This document shows positions 51,823 to 64,000 of a stretch of 64,000 nt of DNA, piece after piece. Within the stretch, counting starts at the first letter, position 1. Each line of letters opens with the position of its first letter. Below the pieces are notes generated by a model that saw nothing but the letters and a program-made list of their open reading frames with translations, ran no database searches and was not told where the DNA came from. This DNA comes from Mansonella perstans. Its lineage: Eukaryota > Nematoda > Chromadorea > Rhabditida > Onchocercidae. The stretch lies in NCBI GenBank assembly GCA_037074765.1, contig JBAMDO010000105.1, positions 122,854 through 186,853 on the forward strand. The letters run 5' to 3'. The translations under genes were made by a program, and so were the position numbers.

Positions 51823-54800
51823 ATCATCGGAAGGACTGATTTCATGGCTTCAACTGAGTGGTGAAGGGTTTCAGGTGATCTGGATACCGTGTTATATAAA
51901 TTAGAATATACGCCGGGAACGGCGCAATTACAAGTTGGATATGCATGTAGCACGAATATGGATAGGGATTCTATATAAATAATACAAACGTAGTCGGAGG
52001 CGTACGGGGAATTATCAAATCTATCAAATTGCATAACATAATCTGTGGACTAATTATTGAATGAAAGTAGAAAGCTTCTTCTTGGTTTTTCGATATATAG
52101 TGGGTATTGTTTTCATTAATTATTAATCATAAAGAATAGCATTTTTGTTTCTATCAGATATTTCTGAAGTGCTTTCTACTGTGTTATTGTTTTGTGTACT
52201 TTCTCTGATTTTTCATAGGTTTCATTCTTTTTTTCGAAATTGGTAGAGGTTTCTGTATCCATTTTTTCGTTTTGGTACTACCATCACGTTTATCAGTCAA
52301 AACAGAGTGCTTTTGGAAATGGAAGAAAATGCGGTATTTTGCTGCATATGTTTGGGTGTTGATTTTCTTATTTCGCTCACTGAAATAGGTTATATTTGTA
52401 ACTATATTTTTAATTATACTGCAAGTGGGCTTCATGGATGCCAAAGTGCAGCGATTAAAGTGTTTTTTCTTTTCTTTTTTTTTTATTTGATCATTTGTTT
52501 ATTTTACCCTGGGAGCTTGCCTAAAGCATGACCCAAAATATGCGAACATACCTTCTGTTATCCGTGCATCAATAAATGGGTGAAGGTCCGCTTAACTGAC
52601 TTCATATTATAAATTGCTTTTAATATAATATATCCAAAAGTACCACGTTTATAAAATTATGTTTCGAAGTTATTCTGGAAGCATCTGTTGGGTTTATATT
52701 TTACGAATACAATTCACCTCCAGCGGCAGTGAATTTGTTTTCTGAAAACGATCGGAATGTCCGCTTTGTAAGAGGCCGGCCAACATATTTGTGCTTATAA
52801 GCCATGATGGTACAGAATGTAAAATATTTGTGAAAAAAAAAAGAAAAAAAATACTTCGTTCAGTATCATAGGGAAATAATTTTATGTGATCTTAGTAATA
52901 GCTTTTCGTTCAGTCTAGTCCTCATATTGACTGCAAAAAAGAATACTAAATTATTATATTACTAGCATTAAGTTATATCATTTGAAAATTGGTAAAATTT
53001 GTCACTTTTTCAAATTAAAATGATCAAAGTTTGGTTGGGCTTATCAAAACTTATATTATGTAATTTATAAAATTAAGACTTTGAAACATGTGATATGAAA
53101 ACGATAATATGATAGAAACTATTTTTATTAAAAGAAGTCGATTAACCAATAAATAAGCTTGATAAGACGTCAAATAATTAGTGAAGAAGAAACCGATGAA
53201 AAGTGATAGTAGCGGAAAGTCATCTCATGTTATCAAAGGTCAAAAATATTGTTCAGCCACCATAAAAGAATAAAATAGAAAATGAATTTTGACATTAAAA
53301 TAATCTTACCAGCAAAAGTATTCAGAGTGAGAAATCGAGCAGTAGGGAAAATGAACGGATCATAACAAATTCTATGATGCAAGCAATTCTGGGAATTGTG
53401 AACTGGAATATGTGATTGTTCTTGATCCATTTTCGGACATAAACTCCTCACTGAAAATGAAATGGGTCTTTTTTAAAAGTTATCAAAATTTTGGGTGACA
53501 TTTTTTTTGATGCTATCACAATTTCAGCGTGAAATTTCATTTCTTCTATTGCTCTATTTTGATGCTGTAAATAGGAGCAATATATGGTTGCAGTATTATT
53601 AGAAGAACCAAAATAAAAGGTAGGATAAGCCTTGGAGTGAGGCAAAAACCGAAAGAATGTCATACCTAAAGAACAAGACAAATAGGCTCAAGGATTAAGA
53701 GGCAGGTGATGGTTGATGTTAATGCATGACGGATTGATTTCCTTTGGCTTAAATGTAATGCAGTTGCTATGAGACCTTTAATTAGCATTTTAATATACTT
53801 TTTCACTTGATAATTGTATCAAGAAGGAAAATTTTGTTTTTAATCTACCCAAACGTCGGAATAAGTAATTTTAAAAATGAATTCAATTATAGAAGTAGAT
53901 TACTTGTGCAATAGGCGGCAGTGTGGGAAAACAGAACGAAACACAAAAGCTTAAACTTTGGAGAGAAGAAAAAAGACAAAGGAATGTTTGATTCCTCAAA
54001 CTTTGAAGATTCGAATTTGAATTACAAACTTTTCAAATGTTGTCAGATTAATCTTTCTATCATTTGCGAAATTCAGACATTCGTTTGATTCTTGTGAAAA
54101 ACAGTTTTTTCATTGATTTGACGGTTTCATTTTTGTATACTTCACGTTTAAGTTCAATGGATTTGCAATGCTTCAATGCATTTGATTTAAGTTCATCGTT
54201 GTATAAATGAATTTACTGAATAAATACTTACCATTCGCTCGTGAACATTGCATAATATTAGCTAAATAAAATAAATAAACATCATTACGTTAGATATCAC
54301 ATATTATTGAGCTTTACTTTTCTGCTCCTCACCACTCTATTTTAAACTTCAGAAAATAACTAATAAAAAAGCCGGAAAATAAACACTACTATGAAACTGG
54401 TATACAGATTTGAAGAATTTTAACCATGAGATAACGAAAATGGAAACATTTCAAAGCTTCTGGTGAAAGTGAAATGAAGTGAGATCTTTTTCAAATTGAA
54501 AAAAGCAGAGTATTTTTAGTTTGCCGTTTTGGCCGCTTACTTTTCTCATCATCACAAATTCATATTATTGTCCCCACTCAATAAAAATTTGTTCATATCA
54601 TAAATTGACTGGCAAAGCATTTGAATGAATATCAATTATCTTCATATTTTCCGAAGATTTGCCGTGTGATTCACATTATTCACATCCTGTAATTTTCCGG
54701 TAGTTCATTTCATTGCAATAAATCCTTTCCTTTCCACTTTTCAGTAATTGTCAACAAAAAAAGTCTTTAAGAAAAGTTTCGCACTTCCATCATCCTTTCA

Positions 54801-57085
54801 AATCAATCCTGCTGCATTCTTGATGGATCACATTTTTACTTGCTTCCTGATCTTGCTTCTACACTTCCTGTTTCTTCGCCGATGAAGTCCTCTATTGATC
54901 TTAATGAATCACATTGTTTCCTCGATATGAATTCTTACGCAAAGTGCATTATATTACGGTTAATTCTTAACAGTTTTTATGTATCATAAAAGAGATAAAT
55001 TTAGCTGTAAAATTCATTTCGAATTTGTTTTAATCGATTGTAATTGAAATATCTTTCTTTATTTCATCTGTTAACAACTACTTCAATCGAATTTTCTCTC
55101 TTCACTTTTAAACCAATTTTTTGGTTCATTTATTGCTTCAACAAGTTATTTATAACAAACTTCATATGAATTAAGTTGTAATCATTGTTTATTTTTCTTC
55201 AGCTTGACGTTTTTTCTTTTTTAATTAATTGATGTCTGCGATTCAAGTTGTCCACAATCCTATTACATTTCATATTATATCCTACTATGCGAAGTTAATT
55301 ATTACTTAATGATGACCAGTGGCATGCTTGGCCTTATCTATTCAGTTCCCTTGGATTATGATTAGCTGTTACAAAACAAATTGGATACTTCAGAGATCAT
55401 TTAAATTCACGTCTTTTGATTAACTGTTTTAAATTTAATCAAATAAAGAAATTTTCAGTTTATTATACGCTAAAGATGGAAGAAATGACTAATTGACTGT
55501 CCTGTTTCTTCACCGGATTCAGATAATACATTTATGTATTCATTTGTACACTTTTCATTTCTGATATTCATAGCATTTCATCCCCGTGGTAAAAAGTCCA
55601 TAAACCCTCCTCACAACAATAATTTTCGCATTCTGCAAATTTTTTCTCAAATTTCATTAAGTTCTCCAATTGCCGAATATTGACTGTTATGTTTTTTAAC
55701 CGGATTCAACCGATTATCTTCCACCTTCATCAGTTTTTCGCCTGCTCTCAACTTTCTTCACAGCAATTATGTTTGTAATTTGATGGAATATGTTACGGTC
55801 ATCAGTTCCATTATAACAAAATATTTCTTTTCGGTAGTGTGTGCATGACACCTACGCTCATTCCCGCATCGGCCTTGGTCATCAGTCATTGGAGACAGAG
55901 TGATTTGCTTTGCTTTTTCCATCCATCCTTAGGCACATTTTGTTCGTTCGACTTGAAAGGGGATTCTTCTTTTTCTTTCATTGATATTATTTGCTGACAT
56001 CGCATATATTACTAGTTAAGCGACATCTGTGAAATCCATAAAAAAGTCTGAATCATGGGTATTGGAATTACGCAATTTCAAACTTGGCACTAATTTTAAA
56101 GAAAAAGAAACTTGCCAAAAGTAGGATGATGAAAAAAGAGAGGATTCTTCCAGCTAATATTAAATACCACTTCCCGCAAACCACCAAACATTTCTCACAA
56201 TCTTCTGGTGGATTCTCTCTATTCGATCCTAACCCGTAGTAAGAGCAAGTCCCGAACTTTCAAAACATAAGCCTACCCGTTCATAGATGATTCATCTCAC
56301 TTTACTACCAATGTGCTGTTTTTTTATTCCTGAATACAGAAATGAAGTGTCTGCTTAGAAACGAACTTTCTGCTTAATGCTAAATTGAGTGGCATTTTCT
56401 GGAGGCATTTTGCAACACAATTCTTCGACTATTTAATCAAACAAGTAACCTATCTGATTCATCTGATCGACAACTTCCTGGATTAAACATCATTAAAAAG
56501 TGAAAAAACACTGTGCCATCACACATTATTTCTGTCAAAATTGATTTTTGAATTTTTAAACTTGATACACTCCAAACAGAATTGCATTTTTTAAAATTTA
56601 ACAGGAATAAGTTTTACTATCTTCAAAACTAAATTTGATAGAATAAAATAGTAAATTCAGCCAATTGCTCTATGTTTAATTTTTTTTTTAAATAGTCTGT
56701 TCATTTTTTCAATATGCTCTATGCTTTTCTTATTATAATTTTTGTCAATAATACGAATTGGTTAAATTAAATGAAGAATAAAATCTGTCATATTCATATT
56801 CTTAGTAAATAAAACTATTTGCATAATAGAACAGTGCATAAATTTTAAAAAGAAATTCTCGAGATATTTTCACTGCACAATGATTTTATGTCAAAATGTT
56901 TGCATTCAAATCTTCTCACACTTCGTTCTTTTCCCATCAGGGAATTTTCTCATACTTAAATTTAATTGAAAATGTTTAATCAATGAAAAGAAATCTCTTT
57001 CCAGTGATATTTTATTAAAACTTTAGTTTATAACAGAGACCTTGAGGATAATTTTTGAAGAAAACAGACGATGACTGATACTTTG
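51823..57085. other. Intergenic, no gene recognised
   Basis: A+T-rich sequence with no supported exon. One plus-strand frame at about 52638-52791 is open for roughly 50 codons (FEVILEASVGFIFYEYNSPP..), without clear splice sites or family. Short frames at 52307-52531 and 53233-53681 are low-complexity or unsupported. Confidence 0.45.
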
Positions 57086-57222
57086 AAAAAAAAAAAAAAA
57101 AAAAAAAAAAAGAAAAAAAAGGAAAGGAGAGAAAGAGAAAGAGAGAGAGAGAGAGAGAAGAAGAGGAAAGAAAAAAGGAAAACAAGAATTGATAAAAAAA
57201 AAAAAAAAAAAGAAAAAAAAAG
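57086..57222. repeat. Poly-A and GA-rich purine tract
   Basis: A run of 26 A is followed by a purine-only stretch with (GA)n and a second A run, about 135 bp almost free of pyrimidines on this strand. Confidence 0.9.
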
Positions 57223-57268
57223 TTAAGTAGGATTGAACGGAAATCGTGTGTTTCAAAAATGTCAAGAA

Positions 57269-57292
57269 GGATGATGATGATGATGATGATGG
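57269..57292. repeat. (GAT)n microsatellite
   Basis: About seven uninterrupted gat/atg triplets, a smaller relative of the long array at 61050. Confidence 0.85.
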
Positions 57293-57518
57293 TGTCTCAT
57301 GTATCGTTTGTCGTTTTTGCTACCAATCGTTGCTGCCGCCAATTGAGAGAGAGGGAATGATTGGTTGAGATGGGAGGAGATGAAACCAGGCATATCAAAA
57401 GTCGCCCCGCAAAAATTTTTTTTTTTTTTTAAAATCAACAAAAATTTTTCAATTTGATGTTTTGCTAGATTCAATGAATGAATGCTTTTGTCACATCCTT
57501 TTCAACATATTTTAAAAT

Positions 57519-57519
57519 C

Positions 57520-57564
<45 letters not shown>

Positions 57565-57584
57565 AATGATTGATGAAATAGTAA

Positions 57585-57617
<33 letters not shown>
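57519..57617. repeat. (CT)n tract followed by poly-A run
   Basis: A CT-only tract (57519-57563) lies 27 bp before an A run of about 28 (57590-57617). Confidence 0.9.
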
Positions 57618-57619
<2 letters not shown>

Positions 57620-58601
57620 TTTAACCTAATTTTTACTCTTCCCCATCATTGGCTATATATTTCTTTAATCTTTAAGCTCTTTTTTAACCTTTGTACTAAT
57701 TTTCATTTTGTCAATCAAAAAATTTTCCAACTAATTTTCCACATATATTTCCCATATTTTTGCATTCATTTCTCGTTAGTTAGTTTCTATCATCAAAAAT
57801 GGATAAATTGCATGCATGTATGATCTTTGATTTCATAAAAGAACAAAAAATGACCACCAAAAATGGACGATACAATTAATCTATTATCGATTATCATTAT
57901 CTATTATCATTAATCTATTATCATTAATATATATATATATTAATTTGGCATTGTAACTTATACATTATCTGTTCATTTCTCTTTATCTTTTACAAAAAAA
58001 AAAGCAATTGCTTATAGAGATATTCAAATAATTTAAAATGTAAAAATTAAAATAAACTTAAAAAAAATTTTAATTCAACAATTTCAATTAATTACTTACA
58101 ATGATAAAATAGAAAAAAAAAAAAAAAAAATGACACATAAAATTTACAGAGTGAAATGCTCAATCAATTTTCTATTTTAAATAGCTAATAATAAATTTTA
58201 ATAGGAATGATGCTTACGCAAATAATGCACACTGTGTGTTGTGTTGCATTTAAATTTTCACACAGTGCAATTAGAAATTTTAGCAATGAACAAATGTTTT
58301 TATCAATCATTCTTCTGAATTCATACTCTTTCTCTCTCTCTCTCTCTTTTTTATGTTTGCATTTCATAGTTTGCTTATTATCTCTTATCTGTTATCAATA
58401 AATATTGGAACAATCATTGTTGTCTATTGTTCACTGTTCGATAGGAACAATGATAACGATGATAACGATGATAACGAAACAGACATTTCAAAAAAATTTT
58501 TTTTGCAGATGACATTAAAATAAATTAATGATACTAAACAGTAAAGTGAAATAATTTTGGACTTTATGATCAGTTCTAGTCAATTGTTAATGAAAGAGAG
58601 A

Positions 58602-58770
58602 GAGAGAGAGAGAGAAAAGAAAGAGAAACATAGTTGAACATTAAATATTTCAATCCCTTAACTAAAATAAGAAAAAAGGAAAAGAGGAAGAGAAATGACT
58701 AAGAAAAAAAAAAAGGAAAAGAGGAAGAGAAATGACTAAGAAAAAAAAAGGAAAAGAAGAAGAGAAATGA
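58602..58770. repeat. GA tract and purine-rich tandem repeat
   Basis: A (GA)n run at 58596-58614 is followed by three copies of a unit containing ggaaaagaggaagagaaatgac, with lengthening and shortening A runs between copies (58671-58770). Confidence 0.8.
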
Positions 58771-58891
58771 CAAGTGTAATAGGGTTTAGATGAAAAAGTA
58801 AGAATGAAAAAAGATAAAAAGTGAACAAAATAGATAATAAATTATTGGAGGAATGAAGAAGAAAAATAGATGTGGTTAGAGCACCATATGT

Positions 58892-58978
58892 CTCTTTTTT
58901 TTTTTTTCTTTTTTTTTTTTTTTTGTAATTTGTGATCAATAATAATATAAATTCTTTTTTTCTTTCCCTTTCTCTCTA

Positions 58979-59016
<38 letters not shown>
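58892..59016. repeat. Poly-T run and (TC)n tract
   Basis: A T run of about 30 with one interruption is followed by a nearly pure TC tract, a mirror image of the purine tracts nearby. Confidence 0.85.
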
Positions 59017-59634
59017 CAATTGATAAAAATAAATACAGACAAGGGGGGAGAGAGAAAGAGATGAGTGTGATAGAACAAGAGATATTTATAAACAATGTGG
59101 ATAAAAGGGCCTGACGTCTTTTCATAGCAATAATCATCATTACGACGTTCTATGATGCCAAAGTAGAGAGAATGTGAAAGTTCTTGTGGGAAAAACTGAT
59201 TGGTGTCATTTTTCGAATGAATTTTCAATAGATTGAAATGTTTTAACTACTTACACTAACTACCTGTCATCATATGCCATCTTTCTTTGCTTGGTTTGGT
59301 CGATTAAAACTGATTTATGGCATATTTTAGGCGTTAAATGATTGACTATTTCAGACAATTTACAAAGAAAATGTTCGTTTAAAATGCAAAAATTACACAT
59401 AAAGCTAACTATAATATAATTGAAATTTAAATTTTATCAATGAATATAACTAAAAAATTAAAAAGTTTAAGCAAATTATATGTTATGGTACTATAAATCT
59501 ATCAAAAATATAATAATCACTTGTAAAAATTGCTAATAAGAAGAATTATTATTTTTATGCAATAGAAATAAAAAATTTTCTTGTAAACAAATCTTACATT
59601 TTTTATTTCTTTTTCACATATAAACTAACTATTA

Positions 59635-59636
<2 letters not shown>

Positions 59637-59671
<35 letters not shown>
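59637..59671. repeat. (CA)n microsatellite
   Basis: An uninterrupted acacac run of about 34 bp. Confidence 0.9.
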
Positions 59672-59672
<1 letters not shown>

Positions 59673-60486
59673 CGAACATCGACCAATTATCATTTTACTA
59701 TTAAATTGTATCAATGCACGTGACAAATGGATGATAGATTAGCACGGTTTTGCTATTTAGGATAAAAATGTTTATGATTTACATTATGCCCTACGATAGC
59801 CTGTTATTTCATTATACTCCCACACACGCATCTCAAATCAAATGTGTATTTTGTTTGGTTTATTTCATGAACACATGCATATAGACATGTACACACATGC
59901 ACACATATATATATATATACGTGCATACAATGATAGACAGACAAACAAATAGGCGAAAATTTTTGCACGTACAAGGAGAGCATTATTTATTCGTTTGCCG
60001 ACATTTTGGCTCCCCGTTGAAATAATGATTTGATGAGTGAAAAGGACAGATGAAAGAGGATGTAAGAAGGAAAGGAATTGATGATATGATATACCTTTAA
60101 GGCAATATAATAGCATAAAAATTCCTATAACTATTATAAGGGATAGTTAGAAAAATTGATATGATATGATATGATAAGGACCTAAAAAAGTAATCATCTC
60201 ATTCAATTGGATAATTTAAAATGGCCTCATAACAGTTTGCACGTAAATTGTTTTTATATATGAGGAAGTGGATGATAATATTTATTGTATCGTGCATATC
60301 GTACAATTATGTAGCAATGAATCTCTCTGAAATATTCAATATCGTATGGGTAAGTATATTAGGAAATTCATAGAAATCATTGCAATTTTTCATATTATGA
60401 ACAAGGAAAGCATTGAGAAATTTCTTCGTAATCAATACTAAAATGAACAACCTAATAATGTAAAATGTGATTATGAAATTTTGCAC

Positions 60487-60774
60487 GTACGTGATGATAC
60501 ACGAGAAGTTGGGAGAAATCATTGAGCATATATGATTTGGGATTATGTGTGATGATATACGGGAATTGGGAAAAATCATTGAGCATATATGATTTGGGAT
60601 TATGTGTGATGATATACGGGAATTGGGAGAAATCATTGAGCATATATGATTTGGGATTATGTGTGATGATATACGGGAATTGGGAGAAATCATTGAGCAT
60701 ATATGATTTGGGATTATGTGTGATGATATACGGGAATTGGGAGAAATCATTGAGCATATGTGATTTGGGATTAA
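60487..60774. repeat. 57-bp minisatellite, about 4.5 copies
   Basis: Full units start at 60516, 60573, 60630 and 60687; a partial fifth starts at 60744 and a degenerate half-unit precedes at 60487. Units are nearly identical. Because 57 is divisible by three, frames stay open in both directions (for example SIYDLGLCVMIYGNWEKSL per unit on the plus strand), but there is no gene context. Confidence 0.92.
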
Positions 60775-61049
60775 AAGTATTCTCAAATGCTTTGCATTGA
60801 CAATATAATTGATGTGTTTGTAAATAAGTTAACGGTGATTATTGATAAGATTACTCCCCCGAATAAATCCATTTAATCGAAAGAGAGGACAAATTATTGA
60901 TATTATTGACGAGTTTGTGGGCAGAGTGTGGCAAGATGAACTTCTCTTTCTCTTCCCCGACAGATTTTTGGGGGGCGGGGGAGGAATCAGTAAGGTTTTA
61001 GAGGAATTGGTAGTGTATGGACCGTCACCTCGAGGAATGTGCCCAATGA

Positions 61050-61055
61050 GTGATA

Positions 61056-61105
<50 letters not shown>

Positions 61106-61202
61106 AATGATGGTGATGATGGTGATGATGATGATGATGATGATGATAATGATGATGGTGATGATAATGGTGATGATGGTGATAATGATGATGATGATGA
61201 TA

Positions 61203-61234
<32 letters not shown>

Positions 61235-61301
61235 GATGATGATGATAATGATGATGATGATGATAATGATGATGATGATGATAATGATGATGATGATGAT
61301 A

Positions 61302-61333
<32 letters not shown>

Positions 61334-61337
61334 GATG
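61050..61337. repeat. Long (GAT)n array with GGT and AAT variants
   Basis: About 95 triplets, mostly gat, interrupted at semi-regular spacing by aat and ggt. It produces poly-Asp, poly-Met, poly-His, poly-Ile and poly-Ser frames depending on strand and phase. Confidence 0.95.
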
Positions 61338-61585
61338 TCTGAGTTGGAGCAAAGTATTGATGATAGCGAGAAGTAAGAGAGTGAGAGAAATGAATAGAAG
61401 GGTAATGTATAACGATGGCGAAAACTGAGGAGTGAGAGAGAGAGCGGGAGATGAGTAAAGGATAGGCTATGATGATGGCGAAGGAGTGAGAGAGTGAAAA
61501 AGATGAGCAGGGGGTAGCCCATCCTGCGTCTCTATCCTCCTGCAACTTCAAAATTGATATATGAGTCGATGACGTCATAGCAATT

Positions 61586-61786
61586 TGAAGTACAGAATAA
61601 GGGAAAGAGACAAAAGGGATGATGAGGAGAGACGGGAAAAGACAAGGAATGACGAACAGAGAGGGGAAAGAGATAAAGAATGATGAAGAGAGAGGGGAAA
61701 GAGACAAGGAATGATGAAGAGAGAGCGGAAAGAGACAAGGAATGATGAAGAGAGAGGGGAAAGAGACAAGGAATGATGAAGAGAGT
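61586..61786. repeat. 31-bp purine-rich tandem repeat
   Basis: Units of aatgatgaagagagaggggaaagagacaagg begin at 61679, 61710 and 61741 with a partial at 61772; degenerate copies extend left to about 61586. The strand is almost entirely purines plus occasional t and c. Confidence 0.88.
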
Positions 61787-62320
61787 CGTAACGACGCCCG
61801 ATGGATAATTGTGAATTTGAAAGGAAGATAGAGAAGGGTTGCCCTAATCTCTTTTGATTATTATTATTATTCTACACAGTGATTTCTTCTTCTTTTTCTA
61901 TGTTAATCTAACAAATTTGTTTTTTCTCTCTCTCTCTCTTTACTTTTAAATGTATCTGAAAAGATGCTTTTCATATGCTTCTTCTTCTTCTTTTGCCTCA
62001 TTCAAATATAGGCTTAGTCGTTGTTATCCTTTGCAAGCATTTTAAGGCCTATTCCCACATTCATAGGCCTCTTTCTCTCTTTCTCTTTTTTATAGATATT
62101 ATTTCATTTTATTTCTATTACTTTTTAGCATCTTCATTTTTTTTTTTGTTTAACTTTCATAGGCATTCTTTTACAACAATTTTTTTTTTTTTTTTTTTCT
62201 CCCACTGTCGTTGTCGTTGCAATTGAAAGGAAACATACATACAAATATGCTCTGAGAGAAACTAAGAGAATTGAGAGAGTATCGTTGATTCAATTCTTCT
62301 TTTCTATTTCCATTACTATA

Positions 62321-62430
62321 CACACACACATACACACACACACATACACATACACACATACACAAACACAGACACAAATACAGACACACACACACACATA
62401 CACACACATACACACTCATTCATTCATTCA
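62321..62430. repeat. CA-rich tract ending in (CATT)n
   Basis: Mixed cacaca and cataca units are followed by four cattcatt units. Confidence 0.88.
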
Positions 62431-62559
62431 TTCATTCTACGTGTACCCTTTTTCGCAAAAATATTTCCAACCTTTTTGTGAAGGAACATACATCAAACAC
62501 ATCAACTTGCAAGCTTTCTATGAGAGCTACACTCTATGATGCTTTCTACAGATAGATAC

Positions 62560-62665
62560 ATGCATACATACATATGTAATATACACATACATACATACAC
62601 ATACATACATACACATACACATATATACACACATACACAGACACACACACACACACATACACACA
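62560..62665. repeat. CATA/CACA compound microsatellite
   Basis: Repeated catacata and acacac units over about 100 bp. Confidence 0.88.
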
Positions 62666-62816
62666 AATTTGTTGCTCTTCCATTTCCATTCTCAGAGAGC
62701 ACTACCGACGATCGAACAATTGTCCGATCGTCGTTTCCCTTTACCTTTTTGTTTAAATCCTGGCAATCGTTGTTGTATCGTAGTTTGTGAGATGAAATTT
62801 GTTGATACTATTCTTT

Positions 62817-62900
62817 GTTCAATATTCTATTCTATTCTCTTTCTATTCTATTCTATTTGATTCGATTTGATTCGATTCTGTCTATTCAATTCGATTCAAT
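62817..62900. repeat. Pentanucleotide repeat (ATTCT)n grading into (GATTC)n
   Basis: Runs of attct pentamers pass gradually into gattc/aattc pentamers. This is not the nematode telomere repeat TTAGGC. Confidence 0.8.
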
Positions 62901-63000
62901 TCATCTTTTTATTTAACGTATCATTTGGAAAATGATCGCATCACATCATATATATATATATCGTTTATATGAAAGATATATTTGATCAAGAAATGGATAA

Positions 63001-63023
63001 CATATATATATATATATATATAT
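63001..63023. repeat. (TA)n microsatellite
   Basis: An uninterrupted tatata run, with a shorter one at about 62949-62961. Confidence 0.85.
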
Positions 63024-63139
63024 GCATTTGTTGTTATCTTATTTGCTCTCATTTTATATATGACATGACATGACCCCTGAGCTCAGTTATTGATAATATG
63101 TGTATGTGTATGGGATAATTTTAATCAAATATATTAAAA

Positions 63140-63711
63140 TTTATCTATCATTTTTTTTTTTTTTTTTGCATAATTTTACACAAATCAATCATTTATAAAT
63201 GTTTCAGAATAAGTATGAACAATAAATGGAAATTGTTTGAATAATGCTACCAAAAAATTTTTATCTAAAACTTTTCATTTCTTTTCTTTTTTTTTTTTTT
63301 TTTTTTTTTCCTTTTTCTACCCATAATATATCTCAGTCTACGTAAAAGTAAACAGAGAAAGAAGAAAGATGTAATAAGTTAGAATAAACACAATTCATGT
63401 TTAATTAAATTAATCAATTAATTAAATTATATGTTAACATATGCTTTTAAAGGGTATACAATAATTGTGAATAGCAATAATGTACGCTATATGTGATATT
63501 TTTATATTTTAGTTATTTCTAACAATTGATCACTTTAAATTTCTAAACTTAAACTTAATTTATATTATTGTTTGTCATTTAATTGCCTATCACTGTAGTT
63601 TCTCTTTAATCTTTCATATTTCTTTCTTCAAAAAAAAAAAAAAAAAAAAAAAAAACTTTTTGTGATTGCTCTCTTTTCAATTATCAAACTAATACAGGTG
63701 CCAGTAATTTT

Positions 63712-63748
<37 letters not shown>

Positions 63749-63750
63749 AT
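63140..63750. other. Homopolymer-rich end region without genes
   Basis: T runs at about 63151-63168 and 63290-63310, an A run at 63631-63655 and a T run of about 30 at 63717-63747, separated by A+T-rich DNA. No exon is supported. Confidence 0.75.
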
Positions 63751-64000
63751 AATGCTTGAAGGAAAACTAGAGAAGAGATGGAACATAATATTATACGATA
63801 CACAGGCACATAAATACTTTCCACTGTTTACTGAGGTCATCAGATGAAGGTCAACAAGTCATTGAAGGTCGAGAGATTGTGCACAGTGAATGAGTGACAA
63901 GGGTCAGTTCCTCTCTTGATATTGTTTTGTTATGTGCCTGTCATGTTATGATTCTTAAATTGATCAGTATGTGAGAAGATAGTGAAGAATATGATTGTTT

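Noticed and set aside
60842..61342. 166-codon plus-strand frame ending in poly-Asp/Asn
   Set aside because: More than half is the GAT array, which is open in every phase; the first 70 residues show no family or splice context.
60829..61707. 292-codon minus-strand Ser-rich frame, the longest open frame in the window
   Set aside because: It is translation of the GAT array plus the 31-bp purine repeat; low complexity, no start context.
62817..62900. Pentamer repeat that could be mistaken for telomeric DNA
   Set aside because: Nematode telomeres are TTAGGC; this is an ATTCT/GATTC microsatellite.

Overview
The window is nuclear DNA from a nematode, most likely a clade III (filarial or other spirurid) parasite. 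The evidence is about 70% A+T, genes cut into short exons by introns of roughly 100-3,600 bp with tttcag/tttag acceptors, and nematode-like orthologs (TRA-3-type calpain, Shaw-type K+ channel, CYN-10-type cyclophilin). The species cannot be fixed from the sequence. Gene models were built by hand from splice sites and reading phase. For each gene the exon phases join without error.

Layout. 617-5986 (+) holds the last nine exons of Integrator subunit 2 (INTS2); its 5' end lies outside the window. 5987-9540 is mostly anonymous, with a possible alternative INTS2 terminal exon and a stretch that may be a Wolbachia-derived insertion. 9541-16900 (-) is a single-pass receptor-like protein with a thrombospondin type 1 repeat, a CUB-like module and a short cytoplasmic tail. 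20568-26597 (-) is an 11-exon, 664-residue calpain of the TRA-3/CAPN5 type with all three catalytic residues. 32120-34534 (+) holds two genes packed head to tail: a PPIL3/CYN-10 cyclophilin, and a mitochondrial ribosome-assembly factor (MALSU1/RsfS family) whose apparent start codon lies inside the last cyclophilin exon. 39759-43562 (+) is a Shaw-type voltage-gated K+ channel with an unusually charge-poor S4. 45373-47080 (-) is a small MARVEL-type membrane protein whose 3' end is unsure. 50748-51822 (+) is a decayed receptor-tyrosine-kinase domain: several exon borders are still recognisable, but frameshifts have built up and the catalytic loop is gone.

57-64 kb differs from the rest. It is nearly gene-free and crowded with homopolymer runs, GA/CT and CA tracts, a roughly 290-bp GAT array, a 57-bp minisatellite and a 31-bp purine-rich repeat. 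Long open frames there are by-products of the repeats.

The genes do not form one pathway. The only tight functional arrangement is the cyclophilin/MALSU1 pair, which looks like a nematode operon with overlapping coding sequence. No RNA genes, CRISPR arrays or intact mobile elements were recognised.
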